From: an uncultured Clostridia bacterium
Lineage (GTDB): Bacteria; Bacillota; Clostridia; TANB77; CAG-508
NCBI GenBank assembly: GCA_947626605.1
Contig: CANQSV010000007.1
Location: 1 to 62,637 of the forward strand
DNA length: 62,637 bases
Direction of reading: 5' to 3'
Positions 9,929 through 20,552 of this stretch are shown here, one piece after another. Under the pieces are notes generated by a model that was given only the letters and a program-made list of their open reading frames with translations, was not told the origin of the DNA and ran no database searches. The position numbers and the translations under genes were made by a program. Positions within the stretch are counted from its first letter, which is position 1, and each line of letters starts with the position of its first letter.

Positions 9929-11125
9929 TTAATTAGTAAATAGTTTATGAACTTTATTTAATGTATACAAGCGATTAAAATCATCAGTATTATTAATGGA
10001 TTTAGCAAATAAACCAACAAGAAAAATAACTACAATTAAGAAAAATAAAACTGGAATAACAGAAAATTGTAGATCGTCAGTTAAATCAAAGTTTAGCCAA
10101 TTAAATGAACATAGAAAAATATAAGTGTAAAAAGTAGCAAATGTTCCTTGTAACAATTTTCCTACAATATATGGTTTTATTGATAAATCAGATTTAGATA
10201 TAACACTTAAAATTTGAAGCATTACAGAAAGTCCACCAAATCCTAGAATAAAAGCAGTAAAAATTATATTAGTAGAAATATTTTTTATATGTATACTTGA
10301 AATGGCATTAACACCATTAGTAACTTCTAATAAGCCAATAACAGAAGCTTTAATAAATTCTACATTGATATTAAACAGATTAAATATAGGTGTAAAAACC
10401 AATTCGAATACTTGAAGAAGTCCACTTTGAATTAGTATGGATATAATAACACTAAATAAAACGACAAAACCTCCAATTAGAAGTAGTGTATTTATAGAAT
10501 TCAAAATAGATTTTGATAAAATTTCTCCAAGTGATTCGAATGAAATAGATTTATTATTATTTTTGAAAGAATGGACATTATCAAATTTAGAAATGGATTT
10601 TTTTGAACAAAAGCCGGTTAATATACCAACAGATATTGCAGCTAACAAGTGAGTAATTAGTAATAAGAAGCCAATCATGGAACTGCTAAAAAGTCCAATC
10701 CCAACAGTAGCAATAATAAATAGAGGTCCAGAATTATTAGTAAAAACCAAAAGCCTTTCACCTTCATCTTTGGATACAGATTTAGAATTTCTTAAGGATG
10801 TTACAATTTTAGCTCCAACAGGATATCCGCTAATACAACCCATTAAAAAAGCAAAAGCACTAATGCCAGGAACTTTGAAAATTGGATGCATAATAGGATT
10901 AAAAAGTTTTCCTAAAATTGAAATAAAATTTGTGTGAAGCATTAATTCTGTAGCAACAAAAAATGGGAATAGAGTAGGAACAACAAACTTTGCCCACAAA
11001 GTAAGACCATTTCTAGCAGCTGTTAAGTTATTATTGGAAAAAATAATAAGAGAAATAGTAAACAATAATAAAATAATTGTAAAGATATTTTGTTTTAAAG
11101 AAATGATAAAATATTTAAATCTCAT
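9929..11125 (-). CDS. ylbJ: Sporulation integral membrane protein YlbJ
   Basis: This polytopic membrane protein of 398 aa has about eight hydrophobic segments and family signatures such as FVVPTLFPFFVATEL, GCISGYPVGAK and FTNNSGPLF. YlbJ is related to nucleoside-transporter/spore maturation proteins and is needed for forespore development in Bacillus. I start at ATG 11125, preceded by GTTGGTGA; a TTG eight codons upstream is in frame but has no good ribosome binding site. The gene converges on the surface-protein gene and is divergent from rpiB. Confidence 0.88.
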   Translation of the reverse strand: MRFKYFIISLKQNIFTIILLLFTISLIIFSNNNLTAARNGLTLWAKFVVPTLFPFFVATELMLHTNFISILGKLFNPIMHPIFKVPGISAFAFLMGCISGYPVGAKIVTSLRNSKSVSKDEGERLLVFTNNSGPLFIIATVGIGLFSSSMIGFLLLITHLLAAISVGILTGFCSKKSISKFDNVHSFKNNNKSISFESLGEILSKSILNSINTLLLIGGFVVLFSVIISILIQSGLLQVFELVFTPIFNLFNINVEFIKASVIGLLEVTNGVNAISSIHIKNISTNIIFTAFILGFGGLSVMLQILSVISKSDLSIKPYIVGKLLQGTFATFYTYIFLCSFNWLNFDLTDDLQFSVIPVLFFLIVVIFLVGLFAKSINNTDDFNRLYTLNKVHKLFTN

Positions 11126-11216
11126 AAAATCACCAACATAAAAAATCAATTCTATTGTAAAATATATGGTTTTGTGATATATTTAATGCATAAATTTTAA
11201 ATACGGAGGAGAAATT

Positions 11217-11663
11217 ATGATAGCAATTGGTTGTGATCATGGAGGATACAAATTAAAAGAGGAGATTGTAAGATACCTTAAAGAAAAAGATATAGAAGTA
11301 AAAGATTTTGGAGCATATTCAGAAGATAGAGTTGATTATCCTGTGTTTGCTAAAGCTGTTGCAGAATCTATAGTGAATAAAGAATGTGAAAAAGGAATTT
11401 TAATATGTAGAAGTGGTCTTGGTATGGCTATTACTGCAAATAAATTTAAAGGAATAAGATGTGTTCCTTGTTATAATGAAGAAACAGCAAAATTTTCTAG
11501 AATGCACAACGATTCAAACATATTGGCATTAGGTGCAGATTATGTAACTGTTAATGAAGCAATAAATATAGTTAGAATGTGGATAGCAACAGAATTTGAG
11601 GGAGGAAGACATCAAGAAAGACTTGATATAATTAAAGAAATTGAGTCTAATAACATGAAATAA
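11217..11663 (+). CDS. rpiB: Ribose-5-phosphate isomerase B / LacAB-family isomerase
   Basis: The 148-aa protein fits the RpiB/LacA family (about 145-150 aa). It opens with IAIGCDHGG and has HNDSNILALGAD and the conserved C-terminal RHxxRLxxI block (GGRHQERLDII). It would interconvert ribose-5-phosphate and ribulose-5-phosphate in the non-oxidative pentose phosphate pathway. The nucleotide-loop motif reads CRSGLGM rather than the usual CGTGIGM; the catalytic Cys is kept but the following Gly is Arg, so substrate preference could differ. A GGAGG ribosome binding site precedes ATG 11217. trpS follows within 15 bases. Confidence 0.88.
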   Translation: MIAIGCDHGGYKLKEEIVRYLKEKDIEVKDFGAYSEDRVDYPVFAKAVAESIVNKECEKGILICRSGLGMAITANKFKGIRCVPCYNEETAKFSRMHNDSNILALGADYVTVNEAINIVRMWIATEFEGGRHQERLDIIKEIESNNMK

Positions 11664-11676
11664 AATGGAGGTTAAT

Positions 11677-12681
11677 ATGGCAAAAACTAGAATTGTAACA
11701 GGCGATAGACCAACGGGAAAATTGCATATAGGACATTATTTTGGTTCTTTAAAAAATAGAGTAAAATTACAAGACGATTATGAAGAATATATATTAGTTG
11801 CTGATGTTCAAGCTTTAACAGATAATTTTAATAATCCAGAAAAAGTGGCAAAAAATGTAAGAGAAATTGTAATGGATAATTTATCAGTAGGCTTGGATCC
11901 AGAAAAAACTACAATATATCTACAATCAATGATACCAGAAACAGCAGAACTTACAGTTTTTTATTCTAATTTAGTAACTATTGCAAGGTTAGAAAGGAAT
12001 CCTACAGTAAAAACAGAAATAGCTCAAAAAAGAGATATTTTTGGAGAAAGTGTTACATATGGATTTTTAGGATACCCAGTAAGTCAAGCGGCAGACATAA
12101 CAGTCTTAGGAGGAGAAATAGTCCCAACAGGAGAAGACCAAAAACCATTAATTGAGCAAACAAGAGAAATTGTTAGAAAATTCAATAGCATTTATGGGGA
12201 AGTCTTAAAAGAACCACAAATATTGTTATCAGAAAACAAGAGAATAAAAGGTTTAGATGGTAATGAAAAAATGGGAAAATCCCTAGGTAATGCAATATAT
12301 TTAGCTGATTCTGAAGAAGAAATAAGAAAAAAAGTAATGACAGCAATAACAGATCCAGGAAGAATAAAAAAAGATGATTTAGGAAATCCAGATATATGTA
12401 TGGTTTCATATTATCACAACCTATTTAATAAAGAAGATTATAAACAAGCATGTAAAGAATGTAGAGCAGGACAAAGAGGATGTGTAGAATGCAAGAAAAA
12501 ATTAATTGAAAATATCAACAAAGAATTGGCACCAATTAGAGAAAGAAGAAAGTATTATGAAGAACATCCAGAAGTAGTAGATAAGATTTTAAAAGATGGT
12601 ACAGAAAAGGCAAGAAAACTAGCAAAAGAAACAATGAAAAAAGTAAAAAAAGCAATGAAAATAGACTATTTTGAACAATAA
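11677..12681 (+). CDS. trpS: Tryptophanyl-tRNA synthetase
   Basis: This is a class I aminoacyl-tRNA synthetase of 334 aa. The HIGH-type motif is PTGKLHIGHYFGS near the N-terminus, and the KMSKS-type motif is EKMGKSLGN (about residues 200-208). It charges tRNA-Trp. An insert near residues 252-276 carries CxxC-like cysteines (CKEC, CVEC), as in clostridial enzymes. I choose ATG 11677 because ATGGAGG four codons upstream is the ribosome binding site itself. The gene follows rpiB directly and precedes obgE by about 50 bases. Confidence 0.93.
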   Translation: MAKTRIVTGDRPTGKLHIGHYFGSLKNRVKLQDDYEEYILVADVQALTDNFNNPEKVAKNVREIVMDNLSVGLDPEKTTIYLQSMIPETAELTVFYSNLVTIARLERNPTVKTEIAQKRDIFGESVTYGFLGYPVSQAADITVLGGEIVPTGEDQKPLIEQTREIVRKFNSIYGEVLKEPQILLSENKRIKGLDGNEKMGKSLGNAIYLADSEEEIRKKVMTAITDPGRIKKDDLGNPDICMVSYYHNLFNKEDYKQACKECRAGQRGCVECKKKLIENINKELAPIRERRKYYEEHPEVVDKILKDGTEKARKLAKETMKKVKKAMKIDYFEQ

Positions 12682-12700
12682 TGGGAATAATATAATTTAA

Positions 12701-14008
<1,308 letters not shown>

Positions 14009-14030
14009 TATAAAAACTTTGCAAAAAAAC

Positions 14031-14060
14031 AAAAACCTGTTTGACAAAAACAGGTTTTTG
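14031..14060 (+). terminator. Terminator of obgE, overlapping the lexA -35 box
   Basis: A 12-bp perfect stem (AAAAACCTGTTT with AAACAGGTTTTT) encloses a 5-nt loop. The end of the left arm and the loop form TTGACA, the -35 box of the lexA promoter. Confidence 0.85.
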
Positions 14061-14069
14061 TGATAATAT
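14041..14069 (+). promoter_or_regulatory. Promoter of lexA inside a terminator
   Basis: TTGACA (14041-14046) and TAATAT (14064-14069) lie 17 bp apart, with TG at 14061-14062 giving an extended -10. The -35 is part of the obgE terminator hairpin. I see no clear LexA operator nearby. Confidence 0.7.
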
Positions 14070-14098
14070 GATTTCAAATTATTACAAGGGGTGATTTT

Positions 14099-14752
14099 GT
14101 GGGAAGAAAAGATCCAAAAGAGATTAATAAAAGAGAAAAAGCAATATTAAAATTCTTAGAAAGAGAAATAGCTACAAGAGGATATCCACCATCAGTTAGA
14201 GAAATAGGAAAAGCAGTAGGACTTAGCTCAACTGCAACAGTTCATGGATACATATCAAGACTAGAACAAAAAGGATATATAAAAAAAGAATCACAAAAAG
14301 GTAGAACATTAAGATTAATAAAAGGACAATCTGGAGATCCAATAAAAACAGGAAATAAAGATTTCTATACTGGTAAAGAATTAGTAGAAGTACCTGTTAT
14401 AGGTAAAATAACAGCAGGAGAGCCAATATTAGCTGTAGAAAATGTCACAGATACTTTCCCAATACCACTAGACTTTGTTGGAAATAGTGAAAGCTTCATG
14501 TTAACAGTTAGAGGAGAAAGTATGATAGAAGCTGGAATTTTAGATGGAGATTATATTCTAGTAAGAAAACAAAATTCAGCTAACAATGGCGAAATCGTAG
14601 TAGCATTAATAGAAGATGAAGCTACAGTAAAAACTTTTTATAAAGAGAAAGATCATATAAGATTACAACCAGAAAATAGCACAATGGATCCAATAATAGT
14701 TCCAGATTGCCAAATCCTTGGAAAAGTTAGTGGCGTTTTCAGAAAAATGTAA
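14099..14752 (+). CDS. lexA: LexA repressor, SOS response
   Basis: The 217-aa protein has a winged helix at residues about 10-75 ([23 protein letters not shown]) and a peptidase S24 domain at about 95-217. The self-cleavage site is Ala106-Gly107 (ITAGEP); the catalytic dyad is Ser141 (RGESM) and Lys178 (TVKTFY). It represses DNA-damage genes until RecA filaments trigger cleavage. The start is GTG 14099 behind AAGGGGTG; the GTG at 14091 is out of frame. The usual neighbour is sulA/yneA, but none is seen here. Confidence 0.94.
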   Translation: MGRKDPKEINKREKAILKFLEREIATRGYPPSVREIGKAVGLSSTATVHGYISRLEQKGYIKKESQKGRTLRLIKGQSGDPIKTGNKDFYTGKELVEVPVIGKITAGEPILAVENVTDTFPIPLDFVGNSESFMLTVRGESMIEAGILDGDYILVRKQNSANNGEIVVALIEDEATVKTFYKEKDHIRLQPENSTMDPIIVPDCQILGKVSGVFRKM

Positions 14753-14843
14753 TGTATTAATATTGTAAGTACGAGTATTCCTAATCTGCTTTGTGCATGG
14801 AAAATAAAGTTTTAAATAGTATTTAATGAATAATTTGATTATA

Positions 14844-14870
14844 GGGGAGAGCACTGCTCTCCCAATTTTT
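14844..14870 (+). terminator. Terminator after lexA
   Basis: GGGAGAGC and GCTCTCCC pair around ACT, followed by AATTTTT. The preceding TATAGGGG resembles the TGTAGGGG head of the repeat family, and nearly the same hairpin occurs at 31406-31429. Confidence 0.75.
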
Positions 14871-14967
14871 AAAATTGAACTTATTATGTAAAAAAGCTTG
14901 AAAACACTGGGAAAAAGTGGTATAATAAAAAAATGAGAGAATAAATATAAATAGGAAGGTGTATATA

Positions 14968-16710
14968 ATGAAAGAGAAAAGTTTCTATAAAATACAAGCA
15001 GTAGTTATATCATTAATTTTAATATTTCAAGTTTTTATACCAATACTATCAATGGCAGATGATTCTAAACCAGCGATAACAGTACAAAAACATAGAGAGG
15101 ATAACAAAGTAACTCTAACAATAACAGATATAAAAGCAAAAATAAATAATGTAAGAATCGTATACGGAGAAAAGATAACAAGTTCAGAAGAGTTCTTAGA
15201 TTCTAATAGAGATATAAAGAAAGATAAAGGAGAAGAGTTAACTATTACTAAAGTTAGTGAAACGGAAGGTAATAATAAATATACAGTAACATTTGATATA
15301 AAAGAGAACTATAATGAATATACTGTATTTATATTTGATGAGAATAAAAATGCATTTTTGTACAATTATACAATAACACCATCAAGTGCAAATGAAATGA
15401 CAATGAGCGTAACAAAATCAGAAACAAATAAAAGAGATTTAACAATAAAAGTAACTTCTGCAGAAAGTGATATTAAAACATTAAAAATAGCAAAAGTATC
15501 AAGTAAAGAAGAGAAATTTGATTTTAAAACAAATGGAACAACTATAGATATAACACAGCAACAAGATAAAAAGAATATTGAGTTACAACATACTGTAACA
15601 GAAGATGGTATATATAAAGTATATGCAGAAAATGACAAAGGTTCTAGTTATACATATACAGTAATAGTAAGTCAAGGAGAACAAATAACAATAGAATATG
15701 AACAAAATAAAACTCAAAAAAATGAATTAAAAATAAAAGTATCAGATACAGTTGCAAATATAACTAGTGTAAAAATTGCAAAATATGAAGTAGATAAAGA
15801 ACCAGACTGGGAAAAAGCAACAGAGCTATATTCTAATAATAATGAAAGTAAATTAGAAAATTTAACATACACTATTCCAGAAAGTGGAAAATACTCTATC
15901 AAAGTAACAGATGCAGCTGGAATGAGTTTTACAAGAACTACATCAAGATTATATATTAATGATGATGATAAGCCAGAAATAAAAGTATCAATAAATAAAA
16001 GCAATCCAAAATTAGTTAATATTGTAGCAACAGATAATATGAGTAAAGTCAAAGAACTATATGTATCAGAAGATGAAAGTTTATCTACAATAGAAGATAT
16101 TAAGGCAAAAGCAACAAAGCTATCAATTACAGCAAGTAATAAAGTAGAAGTTGCATATGAAGTAAAAAATGCTGAAACTTTATACATGTATGCTATTTCT
16201 GAAGATGGTCAAGCTTTTATGCTAGAAGCAAAAATATCAGAGATTGAAGTAATAGATGATAATAATTCAGAAGAACAAAAACCAGAAAATAATCAGCCAG
16301 AAGTGCAAGATCCAGATAACAATCAACCAGAAATACAAGCACCAGAAAATAATCAACCAGAAGAGCAAAACCCAAATAATAACAATCAAGAACTTATTAA
16401 ACCAGAAAAACCAGAAACGCAAGAACCAAGTAATAATAATCAAGAACTTATTAAGCCAGAAAAGCCAGAAGAGCAAGAGCCAGAATATAATTATCCAATA
16501 GAAGATAATAATGATGATGAGTATAGTTATGAAAACGAAACAAATTCAAATTATAATCAAAATGATAATGAAGTAGAAGAATATGAAGATTCAACAGTAA
16601 GCAACAATCCATTACCACAAACAGGTATAAAAAATGGAATAGTAACAATTATGATGATTTTAATAGTAAATGCAGTAATAGCATTAAGAAAATACTCAAA
16701 AATTAGATAA
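14968..16710 (+). CDS. LPXTG-anchored surface protein, Ig-like repeats
   Basis: A signal peptide (hydrophobic residues about 9-27 ending ILSMADD) precedes three or four loosely related beta-rich modules of about 100 aa. A hydrophilic linker has repeats of PENNQPE and NNNQELIKPEKPE, then an acidic Asn/Glu-rich stretch. LPQTG near residue 553, a hydrophobic segment and KYSKIR form the sortase signal. The protein should be wall-anchored with the repeat linker spanning the wall; the ligand is unknown. I choose ATG 14968 with AGGAAGG 9 bases upstream; the GTG three codons earlier overlaps that site. Confidence 0.8.
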   Translation: MKEKSFYKIQAVVISLILIFQVFIPILSMADDSKPAITVQKHREDNKVTLTITDIKAKINNVRIVYGEKITSSEEFLDSNRDIKKDKGEELTITKVSETEGNNKYTVTFDIKENYNEYTVFIFDENKNAFLYNYTITPSSANEMTMSVTKSETNKRDLTIKVTSAESDIKTLKIAKVSSKEEKFDFKTNGTTIDITQQQDKKNIELQHTVTEDGIYKVYAENDKGSSYTYTVIVSQGEQITIEYEQNKTQKNELKIKVSDTVANITSVKIAKYEVDKEPDWEKATELYSNNNESKLENLTYTIPESGKYSIKVTDAAGMSFTRTTSRLYINDDDKPEIKVSINKSNPKLVNIVATDNMSKVKELYVSEDESLSTIEDIKAKATKLSITASNKVEVAYEVKNAETLYMYAISEDGQAFMLEAKISEIEVIDDNNSEEQKPENNQPEVQDPDNNQPEIQAPENNQPEEQNPNNNNQELIKPEKPETQEPSNNNQELIKPEKPEEQEPEYNYPIEDNNDDEYSYENETNSNYNQNDNEVEEYEDSTVSNNPLPQTGIKNGIVTIMMILIVNAVIALRKYSKIR

Positions 16711-16722
16711 AATCCATATAAG

Positions 16723-16751
16723 AAAAGTTCAACTTTATGTTGAACTTTTTT
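16723..16751 (+). terminator. Terminator of the surface protein gene
   Basis: AAAAGTTCAAC and GTTGAACTTTT pair around TTTAT, followed by a T-run. The right arm contains TTGAAC, usable as the -35 of the next promoter. Confidence 0.85.
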
Positions 16752-16769
16752 GCTTTATAATGATATAAT
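16740..16769 (+). promoter_or_regulatory. Promoter of tex inside a terminator
   Basis: TTGAAC (16740-16745) and TATAAT (16764-16769) lie 18 bp apart, with TG at 16761-16762 as an extended -10. As at lexA, the -35 lies within the upstream terminator stem. Confidence 0.65.
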
Positions 16770-16825
16770 ACAAAAATGTATAAGGCAAAAATGAATAGGA
16801 ATATATTAAAAATGGAGGGAATAAA

Positions 16826-18976
16826 ATGCAGAATATAGCAGAATTATTAGCAAATGAATTTAACATTAGAAAAGAGCAAGTGGAGAATACTTTGAAATTA
16901 ATCGAAGAAGGAAATACAATTCCTTTCATAGCACGTTATAGAAAAGAAGCTACAGGAAATTTAAGTGACGAAGTTTTAAGAGATTTAGATGCAAGACTTA
17001 CATATTTAAAAAATCTAAATGAAAGAAAAGAAGAAATAACAAGACTTATAGATGAGCAGGGAAAACTTACTGAAGAACTAAAACAATCAATTGAAAATGC
17101 AATAATATTATCTGAATTAGAAGATATATATAGACCATATAAGCAAAAGAAGAGAACAAGAGCAACTATAGCGAAAGAAAAAGGATTAGAACCACTATCA
17201 TTAATTATATATATGCAAAAAGAGAATAAAAATATATATGACATAGCAAAGGAATATATAAATGAGGAAAAAGGTGTAGAAACAGCAGAAGATGCAATAG
17301 CTGGAGCATTAGATATTATAGCAGAAAATATATCAGATGATGCAGATTATAGAAAGAAAATAAAAAGTATGTGCTTTAGAGAAGCACTAATTGTTACAAA
17401 AGGTGCAAAAGAAGAAAAGTCAACATATGATATGTACTATGATTTCAGTGAACCAATATTAAAAATTCCAAGCCATAGAATACTTGCAATTAACAGAGGA
17501 GAAAAAGAAGAGTTCCTAAAAGTAAAAATAGAAAAACCAGAAGAAAAAATATTAAACATGCTTGAAAAGCAGATAATAGTAGATGAAAAATCACAATTTG
17601 CAGTAATGCTAAGAGAGACAATTTTAGATGCATATAAAAGATTAATAGAACCATCAATAGAAAGAGAAATAAGAACAGACTTAACAGAAAAAGCAGATGA
17701 GAAAGCAATTAAAGTTTTTGGACAAAATGCGAAACAATTATTATTACAACCACCGATTAAAGGTAAAAATGTAATAGGATTTGACCCTGCCTATAGAACA
17801 GGTTGTAAAATTGCAGTAATAGACTACACAGGAAAATTATTAGACTATACAACTATATATCCAACAGAACCACAAAATGATATTGTTGGAGCAAGAAAAA
17901 CAATTCTTGATTTAATAAAAAAATATGATGTAGATATGATAGCTTTAGGAAATGGAACAGCATCAAGAGAATCAGAACAATTTTTATCAGACACAATCAA
18001 ATTAACTCCAAAAGAAGTTGTATATGCAATAGTAAGTGAAGCTGGAGCATCTGTTTACTCTGCATCAAAATTAGCAACAGAAGAATACCCAGATATAAAT
18101 GTATCTATAAGAGGAGCAATATCAATAGCAAGAAGATTGCAAGATCCTTTAGCAGAACTTGTAAAAATAGATCCAAAGGCTATAGGTGTTGGACAATATC
18201 AGCATGATGTAAATCAAAAACAACTAACAGAAAGCTTGGCAAATGTAGTAGAAGATGCAGTAAACTCTGTTGGAGTAGATGTTAATACTGCTACACCATC
18301 TTTGCTATCATATGTTTCAGGAATAAATAATACAATAGCAAAAAACATAGTTAAATACAGAGATGAAAATGGAGAATTAAAATCTAGAAAAGAATTACTA
18401 AAAGTTCCAAAGCTAGGAAAAGTAGCATTTGAACAATGTGCCGGATTTATAAGAATATTCGGTGGAACAAATCCATTAGAAGTTACAGCTGTTCACCCTG
18501 AAAGTTATGAGGCAACAGAAAAACTATTAACAAAATTAGGATATGAAAAGCAAGATATACTAGATTCTAAAAAATTAAATGAGTTAAGAGAAAATTTGAA
18601 AAAAATAGATACTGCGAAAGTAGCAAAAGAATTAGAAATAGGAGAACTTACATTAAAAGATATAATATCAGAATTAATGAAACCAGGAAGAGATCCTAGA
18701 GAAGAACTACCAAAGCCAATACTAAGAAGTGATGTTTTAAAATTTGAGGATTTAAGAGAAGATATGGTTTTAACAGGAACAGTAAGAAACGTAATAGATT
18801 TTGGAGCTTTTGTAGATATTGGGGTTAAGCATGATGGCTTAGTACATATATCACAAATGAGTGATAAATACATAAAAAATCCATCAGAAGTAGTTTCAGT
18901 AGGTGATATAGTTAAAGTAAAAGTAATAGGAATAGATAATGATAAACAAAAAGTAAGTTTATCAATGAAACTATAA
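16826..18976 (+). CDS. tex: Tex-family RNA-binding protein
   Basis: At 716 aa this is the usual Tex length. It has the N-terminal helical region (ITRLIDEQG), the YqgF/RNase-H-like domain around residues 315-430 (GFDPAYRTGCKIAVID), helix-hairpin-helix segments near 480-560 (NTATPSLLSYVSGI) and a C-terminal S1 domain at about 645-716 (GTVRNVIDFGAFVDIG). Tex binds nucleic acid and is linked to transcription and toxin regulation in Gram-positive and Gram-negative species. GGAGGG precedes ATG 16826. Confidence 0.94.
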   Translation: MQNIAELLANEFNIRKEQVENTLKLIEEGNTIPFIARYRKEATGNLSDEVLRDLDARLTYLKNLNERKEEITRLIDEQGKLTEELKQSIENAIILSELEDIYRPYKQKKRTRATIAKEKGLEPLSLIIYMQKENKNIYDIAKEYINEEKGVETAEDAIAGALDIIAENISDDADYRKKIKSMCFREALIVTKGAKEEKSTYDMYYDFSEPILKIPSHRILAINRGEKEEFLKVKIEKPEEKILNMLEKQIIVDEKSQFAVMLRETILDAYKRLIEPSIEREIRTDLTEKADEKAIKVFGQNAKQLLLQPPIKGKNVIGFDPAYRTGCKIAVIDYTGKLLDYTTIYPTEPQNDIVGARKTILDLIKKYDVDMIALGNGTASRESEQFLSDTIKLTPKEVVYAIVSEAGASVYSASKLATEEYPDINVSIRGAISIARRLQDPLAELVKIDPKAIGVGQYQHDVNQKQLTESLANVVEDAVNSVGVDVNTATPSLLSYVSGINNTIAKNIVKYRDENGELKSRKELLKVPKLGKVAFEQCAGFIRIFGGTNPLEVTAVHPESYEATEKLLTKLGYEKQDILDSKKLNELRENLKKIDTAKVAKELEIGELTLKDIISELMKPGRDPREELPKPILRSDVLKFEDLREDMVLTGTVRNVIDFGAFVDIGVKHDGLVHISQMSDKYIKNPSEVVSVGDIVKVKVIGIDNDKQKVSLSMKL

Positions 18977-18994
18977 AAAGATTAAAAATGCAAT

Positions 18995-19171
18995 AAAAAA
19001 CAATCATAATTTTGAAAAAAGCGCATTGAAAGTAAATTTTATTAGAAATTCTTAACTAAATTTTATGGAAATAGTTCGCGCTTGTTTGTGAAAGGGTGCC
19101 ATAAAATTAGTTTAGAATTTCTTTAAAATTTTGCTTGAACGAGCATTTTTGAAAAATTATAATTGTTTTTT
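18995..19171. repeat. Nested palindrome between convergent genes, copy A
   Basis: About 177 bp fold into one long imperfect hairpin. Outer arms are AAAAAACAATCATAATTTT and its near complement. Middle arms include TTAGAAATTC and GAATTTC. The apex contains TTCGCG-CTTGTT-TGTGAA between GGAAATAG and GGGTGCC. A second copy in the opposite orientation lies at 38036-38222 with different but still complementary outer arms. It probably acts as a bidirectional terminator of tex and hpt. Confidence 0.8.
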
Positions 19172-19198
19172 GTATATTTTTAGTATTTAATACTTATT

Positions 19199-19720
19199 TT
19201 ACTCTTCTATATAACCAATATAATCTAAATTTCTGAATTTCTCATCTATATCCATTCCATAACCAACAACAAACTTGTTAGGAATTTCAAAACCTATATA
19301 ATCAACATCAATATCCACTTTTCTTCTTTCAGGCTTGCTAAGAAGAGTGCATATTTTTAAACTATTAGGTTTTCTATTTTTAAGCATATTAACTAAATAA
19401 CTCAAAGTTCTTCCAGAATCAATAATATCTTCAACTATTAAAACATCTTTTTTTGCAATAGAGTCTCTAGTATCTTTTAACATTTTTATATCACCAGGAA
19501 CAGTACCGCTACCATAACTTGAAACTTCTATAAATTCAAGGTTAGTAGTAGGAGAAAGATGTTTTGCAAGTTCAGTTGTGAAAAATACAGAACCCTTTAG
19601 AATGCAAAGAATAGTAATAGGCTTATTTTCATAATCTTTATTAATTTGCTCTGCTAGTTCTTTAATTCTTTTACTTACATCATTTTTATTTATTAAAACT
19701 TTTACATCATCTATATTCAT
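19199..19720 (-). CDS. hpt: Hypoxanthine phosphoribosyltransferase
   Basis: The 173-aa protein has the PRPP-binding loop VLIVEDIIDSGRTL (about residues 93-106), the substrate loop EVSSYGSGT and C-terminal VVGYGMDIDEKFRNLDYIG. It salvages hypoxanthine or guanine to IMP or GMP. AGGAGG lies just before ATG 19720. It is a single gene, convergent with tex. Confidence 0.94.
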   Translation of the reverse strand: MNIDDVKVLINKNDVSKRIKELAEQINKDYENKPITILCILKGSVFFTTELAKHLSPTTNLEFIEVSSYGSGTVPGDIKMLKDTRDSIAKKDVLIVEDIIDSGRTLSYLVNMLKNRKPNSLKICTLLSKPERRKVDIDVDYIGFEIPNKFVVGYGMDIDEKFRNLDYIGYIEE

Positions 19721-19971
19721 TGTAATTCCTCCTAAAATGTATAATTAATATAATTATATCATTTTATGTCGAAATAAGTAAATAGAAAATAGAGAAAATT
19801 CGATTAAGTTAAACAAAATACACCGTTTTTAGTGAAAAGGAAAGTTTGAAAAAAAAATAATTATATGTTAAAATTATAAAGATAAAGAAAGAGTAGAGTG
19901 GAAACTCGTATATGCGTTGGAGATGGATTAGGAATTAGTAAAGGATTGAAGTTTTAGAAAAGAGGAAAAAA
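19721..19971. other. Divergent intergenic region hpt/trmL
   Basis: About 250 AT-rich bases hold the two divergent promoters. I see no structured RNA or open frame with a ribosome binding site. Confidence 0.4.
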
Positions 19972-20472
19972 ATGAAATTAAACATAGTATTAGTAGAACC
20001 AGAAATACCACAAAATACAGGAAATATTGCTAGAACTTGTGCTGCAACAGGAGGTAAATTACATCTAGTAAAGCCATTAGGATTTGATATATCAGAAAAA
20101 TCTGTAAAACGAGCTGGATTAGATTATTGGGATAAATTAGAAATTGAAGAACATGAATCATTTAAAGCATTTTTAGATAAATACAGACCAGAAGAAAATA
20201 ATATGTTTTTTGTAACGACTAAAGGTCCTAATACCTATTCAGAAGTAGATTATTCTGAAATGGAAGAGGTATTTGTTCTATTTGGAAAAGAAACTAAAGG
20301 ATTACCAGAAGATATTTTGAAAAAATATCTAGATAAATCAATAAGAATTCCAATGAGACCAACTTTAAGATCATTAAATTTATCAAATGCAGTAGCAATA
20401 GTAGCATACGAAATTTTAAGACAATGTAAATTTGATCAACTAGAAGATAAAAGTAGTTATTTTAAGAGCTAA
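19972..20472 (+). CDS. trmL: tRNA (cytidine/uridine-34 2'-O) methyltransferase TrmL
   Basis: This is a short SPOUT methyltransferase of 166 aa. NIVLVEPEIPQNTGNIARTC at the start and VLFGKETKGLPEDIL plus RIPMRPTLRSLNLSNAVAI near the C-terminus are the knot signatures. It methylates the ribose at the wobble position of certain tRNA-Leu. GAGGAAAA precedes ATG 19972. Confidence 0.93.
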   Translation: MKLNIVLVEPEIPQNTGNIARTCAATGGKLHLVKPLGFDISEKSVKRAGLDYWDKLEIEEHESFKAFLDKYRPEENNMFFVTTKGPNTYSEVDYSEMEEVFVLFGKETKGLPEDILKKYLDKSIRIPMRPTLRSLNLSNAVAIVAYEILRQCKFDQLEDKSSYFKS

Positions 20473-20489
20473 TTAAAAATTTTGAATTA

Positions 20490-20518
20490 TTTACAAAATA
20501 ATGGCAATGTAGTATAAT
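20490..20518 (+). promoter_or_regulatory. Sigma-A promoter
   Basis: TTTACA (20490-20495) and TATAAT (20513-20518) are spaced 17 bp and drive the small membrane-anchored protein starting at 20553. Confidence 0.75.
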
Positions 20519-20552
20519 ATAAAAATAATAAAAATAGAATGGGGAAATTTTT

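Noticed and set aside
16256-16501. 81-aa frame overlapping the PENNQPE linker
   Set aside because: It is a frame-shifted reading of the repeat-rich linker with no start signal.
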